A DNA stretch of 64,000 nucleotides from Desulfamplus sp. (GCA_015232555.1 JADFZJ010000004.1:38492-102491); one strand, 5' to 3'; positions 28,701-38,444 are shown, numbered from the stretch's first letter. The notes: generated by a model from the letters alone, not told the origin. Numbers and translations: made by a program.

Positions 28701-31700
28701 TCAAGATAGAGTATTAGCTCTGCTTCGCGGCTCTGCTGTTAATCAAGATGGACCATCTGGAGGTTTTACTGTTCCGTCAGGACCTGCTCAGGAAAAGGTT
28801 ATTCGATCAGCTTTAGAGGCAGCAAAAGTTAAGCCTGAGCAGATCGATTATATTGAAGCACACGGAACAGGGACATCTTTAGGAGACCCGATTGAGGTTG
28901 AGGCTTTAGGCGGTGTTTTTGCAGATAGTCGCAACTCTTCTAATCCCCTGTTAATCGGCTCTGTTAAGACAAATTTTGGTCATTTAGAAGCTGCTGCTGG
29001 AATGGCTTCTCTTATCAAAGTTATATTATCGTTAAATCATGGTCAGATTCCGCCTCATCTGCATTTTAAAGAACCAAATCCACGCATTCAGTGGGATATG
29101 CTGCCGATTAAGGTTAATAGTGGACTTAACGAGTGGAGTCGTAAACAGGAAGGGCGGTTTGCTGGAATCTCCTGCTTTGGATTTTCTGGCACAAACGCAC
29201 ATCTTGTAGTTGGTGAAGCCTCTTTAAAAGAGCCTTTAAGCGATAAATATTTAAAAAAACGTAGCGAAGAATATAGTAAAGAAGTTTTATGTCTCTCTGC
29301 CAAATCAGAACGGGCATTGCAGTTATTAGCTGGTCGTTGGGCAGATTTTTTAACCGTAAGTGCAAACAAAATAGAAAATTCAGAAAATGTAAGAAATTCA
29401 GACGATTCAGGCAATTTAAGAAAAAATATATCTGCTCTATGTAAAATAGCCAATGCTGGAAGAAGCCATTTTTCACACAGATTGACAGTTGAGGCTAAAA
29501 GTGCGTCAGATATGACTTGGTTGTTAAATCAATTTGCACAGCAAGTCTTACCTGAAATTTTGATGCAATCCGCTGGAACTCTTACGTATAAACAGGTGCG
29601 TCAACCTTCTAAAATAACTTTTGTTTTTAAAGGCGGAACTCTGCCTATTTCATTTAAAGATTTTGACAAAACGTTTGATAAAAAAAGCAAATCTTTATCA
29701 GCTTTTTACAATGCAGTTGCAGAGTGTAGAGATATTTTGGCAAATTTATTGCCTAAAAAAACGCTTGAAGAGATGCCTAAAACAGCCTCGTTTATTTTAG
29801 AATATGCCTTAGCAAAACAGTGGATCGATTTTGGACTTAAACCCGATGAGATTATTTTTAATGAAGCAGGAGAAGTTGCAGCATCAACCGTTGCTGGAAT
29901 TTTTAGCCTTGCTGATGGAGTTGTCTTAAGTGTTGCAAATATACAATCTAAAGAGCAATATCAAACGCTTTTAAGTTCGATCGAACAAAAACCGCAATTG
30001 GTTCGTATGGTAAAAAAAGATGATGTCGATAAATTAAAATCCAACGAACTTAAATTAGATATTGGATTGGAGGGTAATTTTGGAGATTTAGATAGCGAGC
30101 CTCTTTTAGCGTTTATCACCTTTTTGGCAAAAGCATATTTAAAAGGGATATCTGTTAATTGGGATAAGGTTTATGCAGATGTAGAGACAGATTCAATTTT
30201 GTCTTTATCGTCATTGAAATCTGCTCCTCCATTTTATCCATTTGAACATACCCGCTGCTGGATTGAAGAGCCTGAAAAAATTGTTCGGACTGAAAAAACA
30301 GCAGAAAAATCAAAATTATATCCTATTCATCTAAACGCCCACCCGCTGCTTGGTGTCTGTTTAGAGCTTCCAATGTTAGATCAGATTCGTTTTCAAAGCA
30401 TATTAAATCCTGATAATCCGCCTCATTTAAAGGATCATCGTCTGTTTGGTCGTGCGGTTGTTCCAGCAGCCGATTATCTTGTGCTGCTTCTCACAGCATC
30501 TCAAAATATTCCGTTGAGGAGCGATAGTGGTTTGATTGGCAATAGCGGGTTGAATTTCAATAGTGGTTCAAACTCATTTACGATAATAAAAGATATTCTG
30601 TTTGCACAGGCAATGTTTCTTGAAAATGCAAATGGAGAAGCTGAAAATCGTGCTGCACAGTTGGTTTTAGAGCCTAAAATATCTAATCCTGATTATCGTG
30701 AATTTTCAGCTAAAGTATTAAGCAGCAATATAAACAACAGTAAAGATAATTCTAACACTAACGATAATTCTAAAATTAACGAAAATATTAACAATGAGTG
30801 GCAGACTCATTGCAGGGGAAAGATTGGCTTAATTAAATCAAGTTCATCGTCAAATAAAAGTGAATCAGACACAAAGCTATCTCATTTTTTAGAAAATATA
30901 TTAAATGATTTTACAACTATTCAAGCTCGCTGCCCTGTTATGATAAACGGTGCTGATTTTTATGCAGAACTTGCAAAGAGCGGCTACAACTGGGGAGAAT
31001 CTTTCTCATGGCTTAAAACTATCTGGAAAAGCGATAGAGAAGCAATATTTAATATGAGACTGCCAGAATTGCCAGACAATTTAGATGACTATCCTGTATA
31101 TCCGGGTTTATTAGATGCAGGATTTCAGGTGTTGGGAAGTTTTGGCAAGGACAATTATGATTCTAAATCGTCAGCTTTTATGCCGTTTTCAATCTCTAAC
31201 TTAGAGTTTAATCGTAAAATTAACGCAGCAGAGGCATGGGGATATGTCAGCCTTATAGATGCTCCGTCACCAAATAAAGAGAGCTTTAAAGGAGATATCT
31301 GCTGGTTTGATAAAAACGGTATTGCAATCAAAGTTAGCGGCTTTGAATTTAGACGCATAAAAACAGATTCAGATATTCAAATTCAAAAATTTCTCTATCA
31401 ACCTGTATGGAGAGATAAATATTTAAATATCAATAAGTTAGGGACGCAAACTCTTTCTGGAATTTGGCTTATTCTATCTGATATACCAGATAAAGATACT
31501 CAGAGTCTTGGTTCTATTTTAGCTCAAAAAATAGAGGTATATGGAGGACAATCGATTATAGTTTTCCCAAAGATTGGGGAAGAGTTTAGAAAAGATTTAT
31601 CCCGTACCGATTCTTATTATCTTGATCCAACTAAACCAGAGGATTTTCAAAAGATTTTGCAAGTTGTTGATGATACTGCAAAAAAATCTAATAGTAATAT

Positions 31701-33777
31701 ATCCGGAATAATTCATCTCTGGAGTCTTAACCATCAATTTCCTCTTCCTCAATCTATTTTAGATGCACAAGAGAGAAGATCAATAAACGAATTAGATGTA
31801 AAAAATAAAATCTCAATAAATGAAATAATTAAAACTCAAGATGAGGGTGTTGTCTCTATTTTACACCTGATTCAAGCTGAGATTGCACAATACGCAAAGC
31901 TCCTGCCTATGTGGTTTATTACTCGTAACTCACAGCCTGTTGTAGAAAATATGCCGCTTTCTGGTGTTCTGCAATCTCCTGTCTGGGGGCTTGCCATGAC
32001 TTTAAGTTTAGAACACTCTTCACGCAAAAATCTTGATCAAAGCTGCCGATGCGTTGATCTGATTTCTGCTGATTCTATCTCTAAAAGTTCGTTGAATATA
32101 GAGGCTGGTTTAATCTTAAAAGAGATAGAAAATATGGGAGAAGATAGGCAGATTGCAGTTGGAGAGAACGGGCGGTTTGTTAAACGCCTGACCCGTTTAG
32201 ATAGATATCTTAACTCTTCACCTGTTCAAATTCGTAATAATATAGGTTCTCGTGATGATGATGTTTATCTGATTACCGGCGGATTGGGTGCTTTAGGAGT
32301 TTTAACAGCCCAGCATCTAATCTCTTTAGGTGCAAAACATATTGTTCTAATGAGCAGACAGACTAAAAAAGATTCTATTAAATCGCAGATTCAGAAAGAA
32401 TCTGGTAAACCACAAATTAACTCGGTAGAGACATTAGCGGTAGAGACATTAATAGAACAAGGCGTTGAGGTTCAGATACGTTCGGGTGATGTTACTGATA
32501 TAGATGCTTTAGAGAAGATATTTACCGATATTGAAGAGCGTAGATTGCGTATAGCTGGAATAGTTCATGCTGCCGGCACAATTGACGATGGAATTTTGAT
32601 TAATCAAAGCCGTGAGAGATTTCAAGCTCTACTATCACCTAAAATTATCGGGGCAATCAATCTTTATATCTGTTTAAATAAGGCAAGTTCTTCAAAATTT
32701 AACGATAACAAGGCTGGTATCTCTGATAAATTTGAACAGCCTGACAGGTCGCTTTCTGAGTATAGCAGATTGAAACAGCTTGATTTTATAATATTTTTCT
32801 CTTCAATTGCTGCGGTTACGGGGTCGCCTGCTCAAGGAAGCTACGCAGCAGCCAACGCTTTTCTTGACAGCTTTGCACATCAGCTTAGATCAGAGGGCTT
32901 ACCAGCACTCAGCATCAACTACGGACCGTGGAAAGAGAGCGGTATGGCTGCAAACAAAGATTTAACCGTGTCTGAACGGTGGCGTTCTGCTGGTATTGAA
33001 CCTTTACCTCCATCAGTTAATCTTAGCTTACTTGGAGTTGATTTAAACTCAATTCCCGCTCAGGTCGGCATGTTTTCAGTTGACTGGTCACGCTTTCTTG
33101 CTCGTGCTGGAGATGGCGGAGACGCACTATTTTTGTCTGAACTTGTTTTATCTTCAGAACTTATTTTATCTAATGATAAAGAGTGCAAGCCTGATGAAAA
33201 AATCTTGTCACAATTAAAAGCTGTTGACGATTATCAAGATTTCAGCAGGCAATCTTCAAGCATTATAGCCAATTTAAGAAGATCACCCGCTATGCAGAGA
33301 GCAAACTTGGTCAGTAATATCATCTGCCAGCGTATTGCAGTTATTTTAGATTTATCTCCAAATGTCTGCATTGATCCAGACCAAAGCCTTTTTGATTATG
33401 GTCTAAACTCGCTTATGGCAATTGAGCTTAAAGAGCAGCTTGAGAGAGATTTAGATTACAATCTGCCTGCTACATTTGCGTTTGATTTCCCGACAGTCAG
33501 GGGCATGTGTGAGTGTCTGCTTGCGACTGTAGAGCCTGTTTTAAATCAAGAGAACAACGACAATCAAGATCAAAATAGTTTAGAGCATAGCAAAACAGAG
33601 GTGATAAATAATAGAGATAGAGATGAGAACAAAGCAGCTGTATTACCAAATAAACCAGTGAATATCGTCTCTTCACAAGACTCTAATGAGCTTTTATCAG
33701 AGATAGCAAGCATGGAGCAGGCTGACTTAGAGGCTGCAATTGATGATGAGTTGCTGAAATTGTTTGTAATTCAATAG
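25780..33777 (+). CDS. Type I PKS with tandem KS: KS-KS-(dead AT)-DH-KR-ACP
   Basis: This 2665-aa protein has two full ketosynthases. KS1 (about 40-465, Cys210, EAHGTGT, NFGHLE) is followed by a linker with no AT or ACP that ends TYPFERKRCWL. KS2 (about 725-1150, Cys894, same motifs) follows a second coiled-coil leader (SPVKQALVAIKSLKERYDSL) nearly repeating the one at residue 10. After KS2 comes a shrunken AT relic (about 1270-1440) in which the GHSxGE active site reads NEAGE, with Ala1363 in place of the nucleophile. Then come DH (His1553, Asp1779 and Gln1783 present), KR (GGLGALG about 2165, IDD, Tyr2355) and ACP (GLNSL, Ser2544), and an acidic docking tail. The module therefore needs malonyl from elsewhere. 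It looks like a fusion of two related module genes after loss of the first module's processing domains. A perfect 28-bp palindrome is embedded after KS1. Confidence 0.93.
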   Translation: MNADNTKSTSLSPVKQALIALKTLQKRYDELKAKNAEPIAVIGIGCRFPGGADSLESYWNLLKNGRDAIVEVPQDRWNIKSFYDSNPDAPGKMYCREGGFIGRVDGFDSRFFGISPREASRMDPQQRLVLEVAWESLENARISPSTLHGSLTGVFMGVTSYDYGLLLFGEGDPTRVDAYTGTGGTLGATAGRLSYILGLTGPSFALDTACSSSLVSVHLACQSLRLRECDLALAGGVNLMLKPEATINFCKARMLASDARCKTFDAAADGYVRGEGCGILVLKRLSDVDWQKDSVLAVIKGSAVNQDGPSGGFTIPSGPAQQVVIRKALESASLTPDQIDYIEAHGTGTALGDPIEVHALDAVFGSSNSRSTPLHIGSVKTNFGHLEAAAGMASLIKVILSLNHNQIPPHLHFKNPNPRIEWEQMSLKVNTTLSGWTKDSGVRLAGVSAFGFSGTNAHIILGDAPRPPESIKSENIQVSQSQQENRKEILCLSAKSENALRSLASLWADLFLKIENEKNDITTKKDVISSICKSANAGRSHFPYRLAVIIDIDSVNSRDARPCVSTSEILKSFQQDQTLQNISSSDTLFYANLSEPIGENFNLNEDFRPQSRHLVIQSIAKAYIQGYTIDWDFIYSDTEIFKGNLPTYPFERKRCWLNLETNRNLQTQNIDSITSKKRESLQSEKIEKKDGKGGLSPVKQALVAIKSLKERYDSLKAQQTEPIAVIGMGCRFPGGANTPEKYWELLKNGQDAIVEVPPYRWNIDACFDPNPDAIGKMYCRYGGFLGRVDGFDSLFFGLSPREVARMDPQHRLILEVAWEALEHSMIPPSKLYGEPVGVFLGSTSFDYGALLFGEGDLTRVDAFSGTGGTPGPAAGRLSYLLGFTGPSFVLDTACSSSLVAVHLACQSLRNKECSLAISGGVNLTLSPAGTVNFCKARMLAPDGRCKTFDSSANGYVRGEGCGIVVLKRLSDVAPQDRVLALLRGSAVNQDGPSGGFTVPSGPAQEKVIRSALEAAKVKPEQIDYIEAHGTGTSLGDPIEVEALGGVFADSRNSSNPLLIGSVKTNFGHLEAAAGMASLIKVILSLNHGQIPPHLHFKEPNPRIQWDMLPIKVNSGLNEWSRKQEGRFAGISCFGFSGTNAHLVVGEASLKEPLSDKYLKKRSEEYSKEVLCLSAKSERALQLLAGRWADFLTVSANKIENSENVRNSDDSGNLRKNISALCKIANAGRSHFSHRLTVEAKSASDMTWLLNQFAQQVLPEILMQSAGTLTYKQVRQPSKITFVFKGGTLPISFKDFDKTFDKKSKSLSAFYNAVAECRDILANLLPKKTLEEMPKTASFILEYALAKQWIDFGLKPDEIIFNEAGEVAASTVAGIFSLADGVVLSVANIQSKEQYQTLLSSIEQKPQLVRMVKKDDVDKLKSNELKLDIGLEGNFGDLDSEPLLAFITFLAKAYLKGISVNWDKVYADVETDSILSLSSLKSAPPFYPFEHTRCWIEEPEKIVRTEKTAEKSKLYPIHLNAHPLLGVCLELPMLDQIRFQSILNPDNPPHLKDHRLFGRAVVPAADYLVLLLTASQNIPLRSDSGLIGNSGLNFNSGSNSFTIIKDILFAQAMFLENANGEAENRAAQLVLEPKISNPDYREFSAKVLSSNINNSKDNSNTNDNSKINENINNEWQTHCRGKIGLIKSSSSSNKSESDTKLSHFLENILNDFTTIQARCPVMINGADFYAELAKSGYNWGESFSWLKTIWKSDREAIFNMRLPELPDNLDDYPVYPGLLDAGFQVLGSFGKDNYDSKSSAFMPFSISNLEFNRKINAAEAWGYVSLIDAPSPNKESFKGDICWFDKNGIAIKVSGFEFRRIKTDSDIQIQKFLYQPVWRDKYLNINKLGTQTLSGIWLILSDIPDKDTQSLGSILAQKIEVYGGQSIIVFPKIGEEFRKDLSRTDSYYLDPTKPEDFQKILQVVDDTAKKSNSNISGIIHLWSLNHQFPLPQSILDAQERRSINELDVKNKISINEIIKTQDEGVVSILHLIQAEIAQYAKLLPMWFITRNSQPVVENMPLSGVLQSPVWGLAMTLSLEHSSRKNLDQSCRCVDLISADSISKSSLNIEAGLILKEIENMGEDRQIAVGENGRFVKRLTRLDRYLNSSPVQIRNNIGSRDDDVYLITGGLGALGVLTAQHLISLGAKHIVLMSRQTKKDSIKSQIQKESGKPQINSVETLAVETLIEQGVEVQIRSGDVTDIDALEKIFTDIEERRLRIAGIVHAAGTIDDGILINQSRERFQALLSPKIIGAINLYICLNKASSSKFNDNKAGISDKFEQPDRSLSEYSRLKQLDFIIFFSSIAAVTGSPAQGSYAAANAFLDSFAHQLRSEGLPALSINYGPWKESGMAANKDLTVSERWRSAGIEPLPPSVNLSLLGVDLNSIPAQVGMFSVDWSRFLARAGDGGDALFLSELVLSSELILSNDKECKPDEKILSQLKAVDDYQDFSRQSSSIIANLRRSPAMQRANLVSNIICQRIAVILDLSPNVCIDPDQSLFDYGLNSLMAIELKEQLERDLDYNLPATFAFDFPTVRGMCECLLATVEPVLNQENNDNQDQNSLEHSKTEVINNRDRDENKAAVLPNKPVNIVSSQDSNELLSEIASMEQADLEAAIDDELLKLFVIQ
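27449..27476. repeat. Perfect 28-bp palindrome inside a PKS gene
   Basis: GTAGAGACGCACGG is followed directly by its exact reverse complement. It is translated as part of SRDARPCVST in the linker after KS1, adding residues unlike any PKS sequence. It is the best-preserved copy of the family also found at 7518-7545 and 38351-38378 and must have inserted without breaking the frame. Confidence 0.88.
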
Positions 33778-33798
33778 GTTTTTAGAAATAAGGCTAAT

Positions 33799-35004
33799 AT
33801 GCAGATAGATGTAAGAACCATCATATTAATGTTGGCAATTGGCTCTTTTGTCTTTGGATTGTTGTTGGTAATATTTCAATACCATAAAGAGAGTTCGGAA
33901 TGGATTCCAATCTGGATTGCCGCCAAATTTCTTCAAGGGTTGGGCTCACTTATACTTTATTTCAGAGTTCCTTCACCTGAATTTATGACGGTTTTTACTG
34001 CTAATAACCTTGTATTGTTAGGATGTGCCTATGAAGGTTGGGCTGTATTTTATATAACTGGACGGGTTGTTAACCGAAGATTGCAACACTGTGTGGCATT
34101 GTCTATTGTGATATTATTTAGTTTTATGTTTCTTCTCAACCCTTTAAACAGATTAGTAGTTATATTTTTTCTCCATACAGTTTTCTACTTTCTACCAGGT
34201 TGGGCATTGTTGAAGCATAATGGACAAAAATCACTGCTTCGCTCTTTTTTAGGCTTAAGTTTCTTGTTATTATCCATCCTATTTTTTACACGTACTCTTT
34301 GGGTTCTTCTGGTACCAGAACAATCCTATATTGCCTTTGATGAACTAAACAAACGGATCATGCCATTAGCTGTATTTTGCATCATCCTTATCAGTGGATT
34401 TAGTATGCTACTACTTGCAAATGAAAAAAGCTATTTTGAGCTTCATGAGGCTCAACAAGAACTTAAAAATTTAAATAAAAAACTCGAAATATTGAGCAAT
34501 ACTGATGGATTAACAAACATCGCAAACCGTAGATATTTAGACGAAAGACTTATATTAGAATACAATAGACTTTCGAGAAGAGGTGCACAGTTATCTTTGA
34601 TAATGATCGACATTGATTATTTCAAGCTATTCAATGACCACTACGGTCATGTTTGCGGTGATGATTGTTTGCGACAAGTTGCGAGTGTTATATCAAATAA
34701 TATCTCTCGTTCAGCAGATGTTGCTGCAAGGTACGGTGGCGAAGAGTTTGTTTGTATTTTACCTGAAACTGATCTCAAAGGGGCTAAAATTATAGCTGAA
34801 AGAATACGAATTGATGTTGAAAATCTTTTTATTGAACATCAACAATCTAAAATTTCAAATTTTGTTACCATAAGTTTGGGAGTCTCAACAATAGAGTGTT
34901 GCTCAAGAAAAAATACACTGGATATTCTTAGCATGGCTGATAACGCTCTATATAAAGCCAAAATGAATGGACGAAATCGTACTGAAGTTTATATTAAAGT
35001 GTAA
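33799..35004 (+). CDS. Membrane-anchored diguanylate cyclase (GGDEF)
   Basis: This 401-aa protein makes cyclic di-GMP. Residues 1-215 contain about six or seven membrane helices of no sensor family I can name. A short coiled coil (about 215-235) leads to a GGDEF domain (about 238-400). The active-site loop is GGEEF (313-317), and the metal-binding IDIDYFKLFNDHYGH is intact. The inhibitory I-site RSAD (304-307) lies exactly five residues before GGEEF, as in PleD, so product inhibition is expected. It sits 21 bases after one PKS gene and 103 before the next, on the same strand, so it is probably co-transcribed. Such an enzyme has no biosynthetic role. It may link product formation to a sessile lifestyle or may simply have been inserted. 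Confidence 0.93.
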   Translation: MQIDVRTIILMLAIGSFVFGLLLVIFQYHKESSEWIPIWIAAKFLQGLGSLILYFRVPSPEFMTVFTANNLVLLGCAYEGWAVFYITGRVVNRRLQHCVALSIVILFSFMFLLNPLNRLVVIFFLHTVFYFLPGWALLKHNGQKSLLRSFLGLSFLLLSILFFTRTLWVLLVPEQSYIAFDELNKRIMPLAVFCIILISGFSMLLLANEKSYFELHEAQQELKNLNKKLEILSNTDGLTNIANRRYLDERLILEYNRLSRRGAQLSLIMIDIDYFKLFNDHYGHVCGDDCLRQVASVISNNISRSADVAARYGGEEFVCILPETDLKGAKIIAERIRIDVENLFIEHQQSKISNFVTISLGVSTIECCSRKNTLDILSMADNALYKAKMNGRNRTEVYIKV

Positions 35005-35107
35005 TTAATAAACAGTTATTAAGAATCTACACTTGTTTTTACGATAAATTTTATTCTTTTAAACCTATGTTTTTGAAATTTATAATTAACAAACTATCGG
35101 AGCTGCT

Positions 35108-38100
35108 GTGAGTAATACAAATGAGAAACTCGACACAGGTATAAATCCAAAACTTTCTACAGGGCTTAACCAGTTGAATCCTCTGCAAAAGGCATTTTTT
35201 GCTTTAAAAGAGATGCGAAAACAATATGATGCTCTTAAACAAGAGCAAAACGAGCCGATTGCAATTATCGGCATGGGCTGCCGTTTTCCGGGGGGAGATA
35301 GTAATTTAGAGAGCTTGGCAGATTATTGGAACCTGTTGATAAATAAGAGAAGTGGAGTTGTGGAAGTTCCATTGGAGCGTTGGGATAACTCTATCTATTA
35401 CGATCCAGATCAAGACGTACCCGGGTGTATAAGCACACGCTTTGCAGGAATGCTCAAAAATATCGATAAATTTGATGCAGCTTTTTTCCGTATAACACCT
35501 TTAGAGGCTCGAACAATGGATCCCCAGCAGAGGCTTTTACTTGAAGTTGCTTGGGAAGCTCTTGAAAATGCAAATATTGCACCTCACACATTAGTTAGAA
35601 GCAAGACTGGCGTTTTTATCGGTATTATGGGGCTTGATTATGGCACTAATATCATGGGATCTGGAGACGCAGAAGATATTGATGCCTATTTTGGAACAGG
35701 CAACACACTCGGGCTTGCTGCTGGTCGTTTATCTTATGTATTAAAACTTAATGGACCAAGTTTTTCACTTGATACTGCATGTTCTTCAAGTTTAGTGGCA
35801 CTGCATTTAGCCTGTAAATCGCTCAGAGATAAAGAGAGCAATATGGCTATAGTCGGGGGAGTCAATCTGATTTTAGCTCCAGAGGTCTCAATAAGTTTCT
35901 CAAAAGCCCATCTTATGGCTCCAGATGGACGAAGCAAAACCTTTGACGCTTTGGCAGATGGATATGTCAGAGGCGAAGGCTGCGGAGTCGTTTGTTTAAA
36001 AACTCTATCTAAGGCAATCAAAGATGGAGATCGTATAATTGCACTCGTTCGAGGCTCTGCTGTAAACCATGACGGACCATCTGGAGGGTTGACTGTGCCG
36101 TCGGGACCTGCTCAAGAGAGTGTTATACGTCAAGCTCTTAGTATGGCAAATCTAAAACCAGAAGATATTGATTATATTGAAGCACACGGCACAGGAACAT
36201 CTTTAGGAGACCCGATTGAAGTCGGTGCTTTATCAAAAATCTTTACAAATCCTCGCTTAAAACCTCTATTTGTCGGCTCTGTAAAAACAAATTTTGGACA
36301 CTTAGAGGCTGCTGCTGGAATGGCAAGTCTTTTTAAGGTGGTTTTAGGGCTTCAAAATCATACAATTCCTTCACAGCTATATTTCAATACTCCAAATCCC
36401 AAAATCAATTGGGACTCGATTCCAATTAACGTTGCATCTGATCATGTTGATTGGAGCAGAGGGGGAAAGTTAAGGGGTGCTGGAATCAGCGGATTCTCTT
36501 TTGGAGGCACTAATGCACATATAATTGTGTCAGAAGCTCCAAAAGAGTTAATCGGACAGGATTTTAGATTGTCATTAACTGAAAAATCAATAAATGAAAC
36601 ATCTCCTAACTTAATACGACCTGCTGATATTCTGCCGATATCTGCACGCTCTAAAGAGGCTTTGAAAGATTTATGTGATCGCTATTTAGCACTTTTAAAT
36701 AAATCTGAATCTGTTATCTCAAAATCTGAGATTGGATTAGAAACACCGTCTTTTAAAGATATCTGCCATACTGCTGCAACGTGCCGTTCTCACTTTGAAC
36801 ACCGTGTGGCTATTGTTGCACAAAATAGTGGACAGGCAATTGAACTTCTCAAAATGGCAGCAGAAGGAAACCCTGACCAAGATATTTTTCAAGACAGAAC
36901 AGGCAGACGTCCGCGTATCGTTTTTTTATACACAGGACAAGGTTCTCAATATCCAAATATGGGTTTGGAGCTGTATAAAACCCAGCCTGCGTTTAAAGAT
37001 GCTGTGGATAGATGTTTTGATTTTATAGATAGGTCTGGTTTATCAAATTTATTGCCTAAACCTTTGGCAGAGGTGATGTTTCCACAGATTCAGGCAGCAG
37101 GAACAGAGACAAATGTTGGTTCTTCTGTTCCTACAGGTTCTTCTGAGACAGTCAAACCCATGAATATTTTTTCTTTCAAACCACGTATAGGTACAGCAGA
37201 GTTAGATAAAACCCTCTACACACAGCCAGCCGTGTTTATTCTTGAATATGCACTTACCGAGCTTTGGAAATCGTGGGGAGTTTTTCCTGATGCTGTAATG
37301 GGTCACAGTTTAGGAGAGTATGCTGCTGCTTGTGCTGCTGGTGTTTTAACTTATGAAGATGGTTTAAGGCTGCTTATTGAACGGGCACATCTTATGAACG
37401 CTTTGATTGATCAGGGAAAGATGGTCAGCGTGTTTGCGAGCTTAGATGTTGTTAAAGAGGCGGTAGAGCCTTTTAAAGATATGGTCTCTATAGCTGCAAT
37501 CAATGGACCTGAAATAGTTTTGATATCAGGTTTTGCAACTGAAGTTGATTTAGTTGTCAAAGAGTTGGAGAGCAGGCGTTTAAGGACAGTTCAAATAAAT
37601 ATCTCAACAGCTTTTCACTCGCCTTTGACTGAACAGATTATGGAAGATTTTAGAAGTGCAGCTAAATCAATATCGTATCAGGTGCCAATAGTGCCCGTAA
37701 TATCTAACTTAACTGGAGAGCCGATTTCAGATAGTATTTGCAGTGCTGATTACTGGTGTCGCCACATGCGTCAGCCTGTTCAGTTTGTTAAAACGCTCGT
37801 TCATATCAGGAAAAATTACGATACACTTATCGAGATTGGTCCTGCTCCAAATCTTGTTGATCTTGATATGACTCTGCCAGAAGACTTTTTGGAAGAAAAT
37901 AGTATTCCTAAGAGAGATATCTGCCGATTGTCATCACTCTCCCCACGAGTTGATGACACCGTAAAGATGCTCCGCTCATTAGCAGAATTGTATGTATCTG
38001 GAGTTGATGTAGATTGGAGAGCTTTTGATAAGCCTTTTTGCTGTTCAAAAGCAGTGCTGCCAAATTATCCTTTTCAGCGTGAGCGGCACTGGATAGATAG

Positions 38101-38338
38101 AGCAGATAAAAAGGTTAAAGATGATAAGATATCTTCAATTAAGCCCGAGCGGTCTAAACCTGACAAGCCTGCTCAAAGTATTAGAGATACAATCGAAGTC
38201 GAAAAAAACAAAATCAATAAAATTGAGAACATTGATAATAAAATAATAAGCGATAATAGAATAGAAGGGTTAATGATTCAGCAGATTCAAACTATGAACC
38301 AGCTTATGAAACGTCATCTTGAAATGTTGAAAAAATAG
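35108..38338 (+). CDS. Type I PKS: KS-AT without its own ACP
   Basis: This 1076-aa protein starts at GTG, six bases after CGGAG. A coiled-coil leader precedes KS (about 50-480, Cys225 in DTACSSS, EAHGTGT, NFGHLE). AT follows at about 600-930 (YTGQGSQYPNMG, GHSLGE with Ser734, TAFHS at 834-838, closest to malonyl type). There is an extra low-complexity loop in the AT near residue 675. No DH, KR or ACP follows. The C-terminus is a charged linker and a helical segment (IQQIQTMNQLMKRHLEMLKK). The next synthase (42570) begins with an isolated ACP next to an aminotransferase and has a similar amphipathic segment, so its ACP is the likely partner. The unreduced beta-keto product would suit transamination. 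Confidence 0.92.
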   Translation: MSNTNEKLDTGINPKLSTGLNQLNPLQKAFFALKEMRKQYDALKQEQNEPIAIIGMGCRFPGGDSNLESLADYWNLLINKRSGVVEVPLERWDNSIYYDPDQDVPGCISTRFAGMLKNIDKFDAAFFRITPLEARTMDPQQRLLLEVAWEALENANIAPHTLVRSKTGVFIGIMGLDYGTNIMGSGDAEDIDAYFGTGNTLGLAAGRLSYVLKLNGPSFSLDTACSSSLVALHLACKSLRDKESNMAIVGGVNLILAPEVSISFSKAHLMAPDGRSKTFDALADGYVRGEGCGVVCLKTLSKAIKDGDRIIALVRGSAVNHDGPSGGLTVPSGPAQESVIRQALSMANLKPEDIDYIEAHGTGTSLGDPIEVGALSKIFTNPRLKPLFVGSVKTNFGHLEAAAGMASLFKVVLGLQNHTIPSQLYFNTPNPKINWDSIPINVASDHVDWSRGGKLRGAGISGFSFGGTNAHIIVSEAPKELIGQDFRLSLTEKSINETSPNLIRPADILPISARSKEALKDLCDRYLALLNKSESVISKSEIGLETPSFKDICHTAATCRSHFEHRVAIVAQNSGQAIELLKMAAEGNPDQDIFQDRTGRRPRIVFLYTGQGSQYPNMGLELYKTQPAFKDAVDRCFDFIDRSGLSNLLPKPLAEVMFPQIQAAGTETNVGSSVPTGSSETVKPMNIFSFKPRIGTAELDKTLYTQPAVFILEYALTELWKSWGVFPDAVMGHSLGEYAAACAAGVLTYEDGLRLLIERAHLMNALIDQGKMVSVFASLDVVKEAVEPFKDMVSIAAINGPEIVLISGFATEVDLVVKELESRRLRTVQINISTAFHSPLTEQIMEDFRSAAKSISYQVPIVPVISNLTGEPISDSICSADYWCRHMRQPVQFVKTLVHIRKNYDTLIEIGPAPNLVDLDMTLPEDFLEENSIPKRDICRLSSLSPRVDDTVKMLRSLAELYVSGVDVDWRAFDKPFCCSKAVLPNYPFQRERHWIDRADKKVKDDKISSIKPERSKPDKPAQSIRDTIEVEKNKINKIENIDNKIISDNRIEGLMIQQIQTMNQLMKRHLEMLKK

Positions 38339-38350
38339 AATTAACTAAAT

Positions 38351-38378
38351 GTAGAGACCCACAGCCTTGCGTCTTTAC
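38351..38378. repeat. 28-bp dispersed palindrome, GTAGAGACGCA type, degenerate copy
   Basis: GTAGAGACCCACAG/CCTTGCGTCTTTAC has the same length and ends as the copies at 7518 and 27449 with a few arm mismatches. It lies 12 bases after the KS-AT gene stop, where the hairpin could act as a weak terminator. Confidence 0.7.
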
Positions 38379-38444
38379 GGTTTTGCTTGAATATACTCAC
38401 ATTTTTAAAAATAAAATTAAGAATTAAACGAGAGGTTTAAAAAG

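Noticed and set aside
25780..29300. Assembly artefact behind the two similar KS domains
   Set aside because: The two KS differ at many codons along their length and have different downstream linkers, so they are diverged paralogues, although short identical tracts hint at gene conversion.
29600..30100. Frameshift as the cause of the AT relic in the tandem-KS PKS
   Set aside because: The frame is open throughout with DH, KR and ACP intact after it, and residual AT sequence such as the AGE motif is readable in the same frame, so deletion and substitution explain it better.
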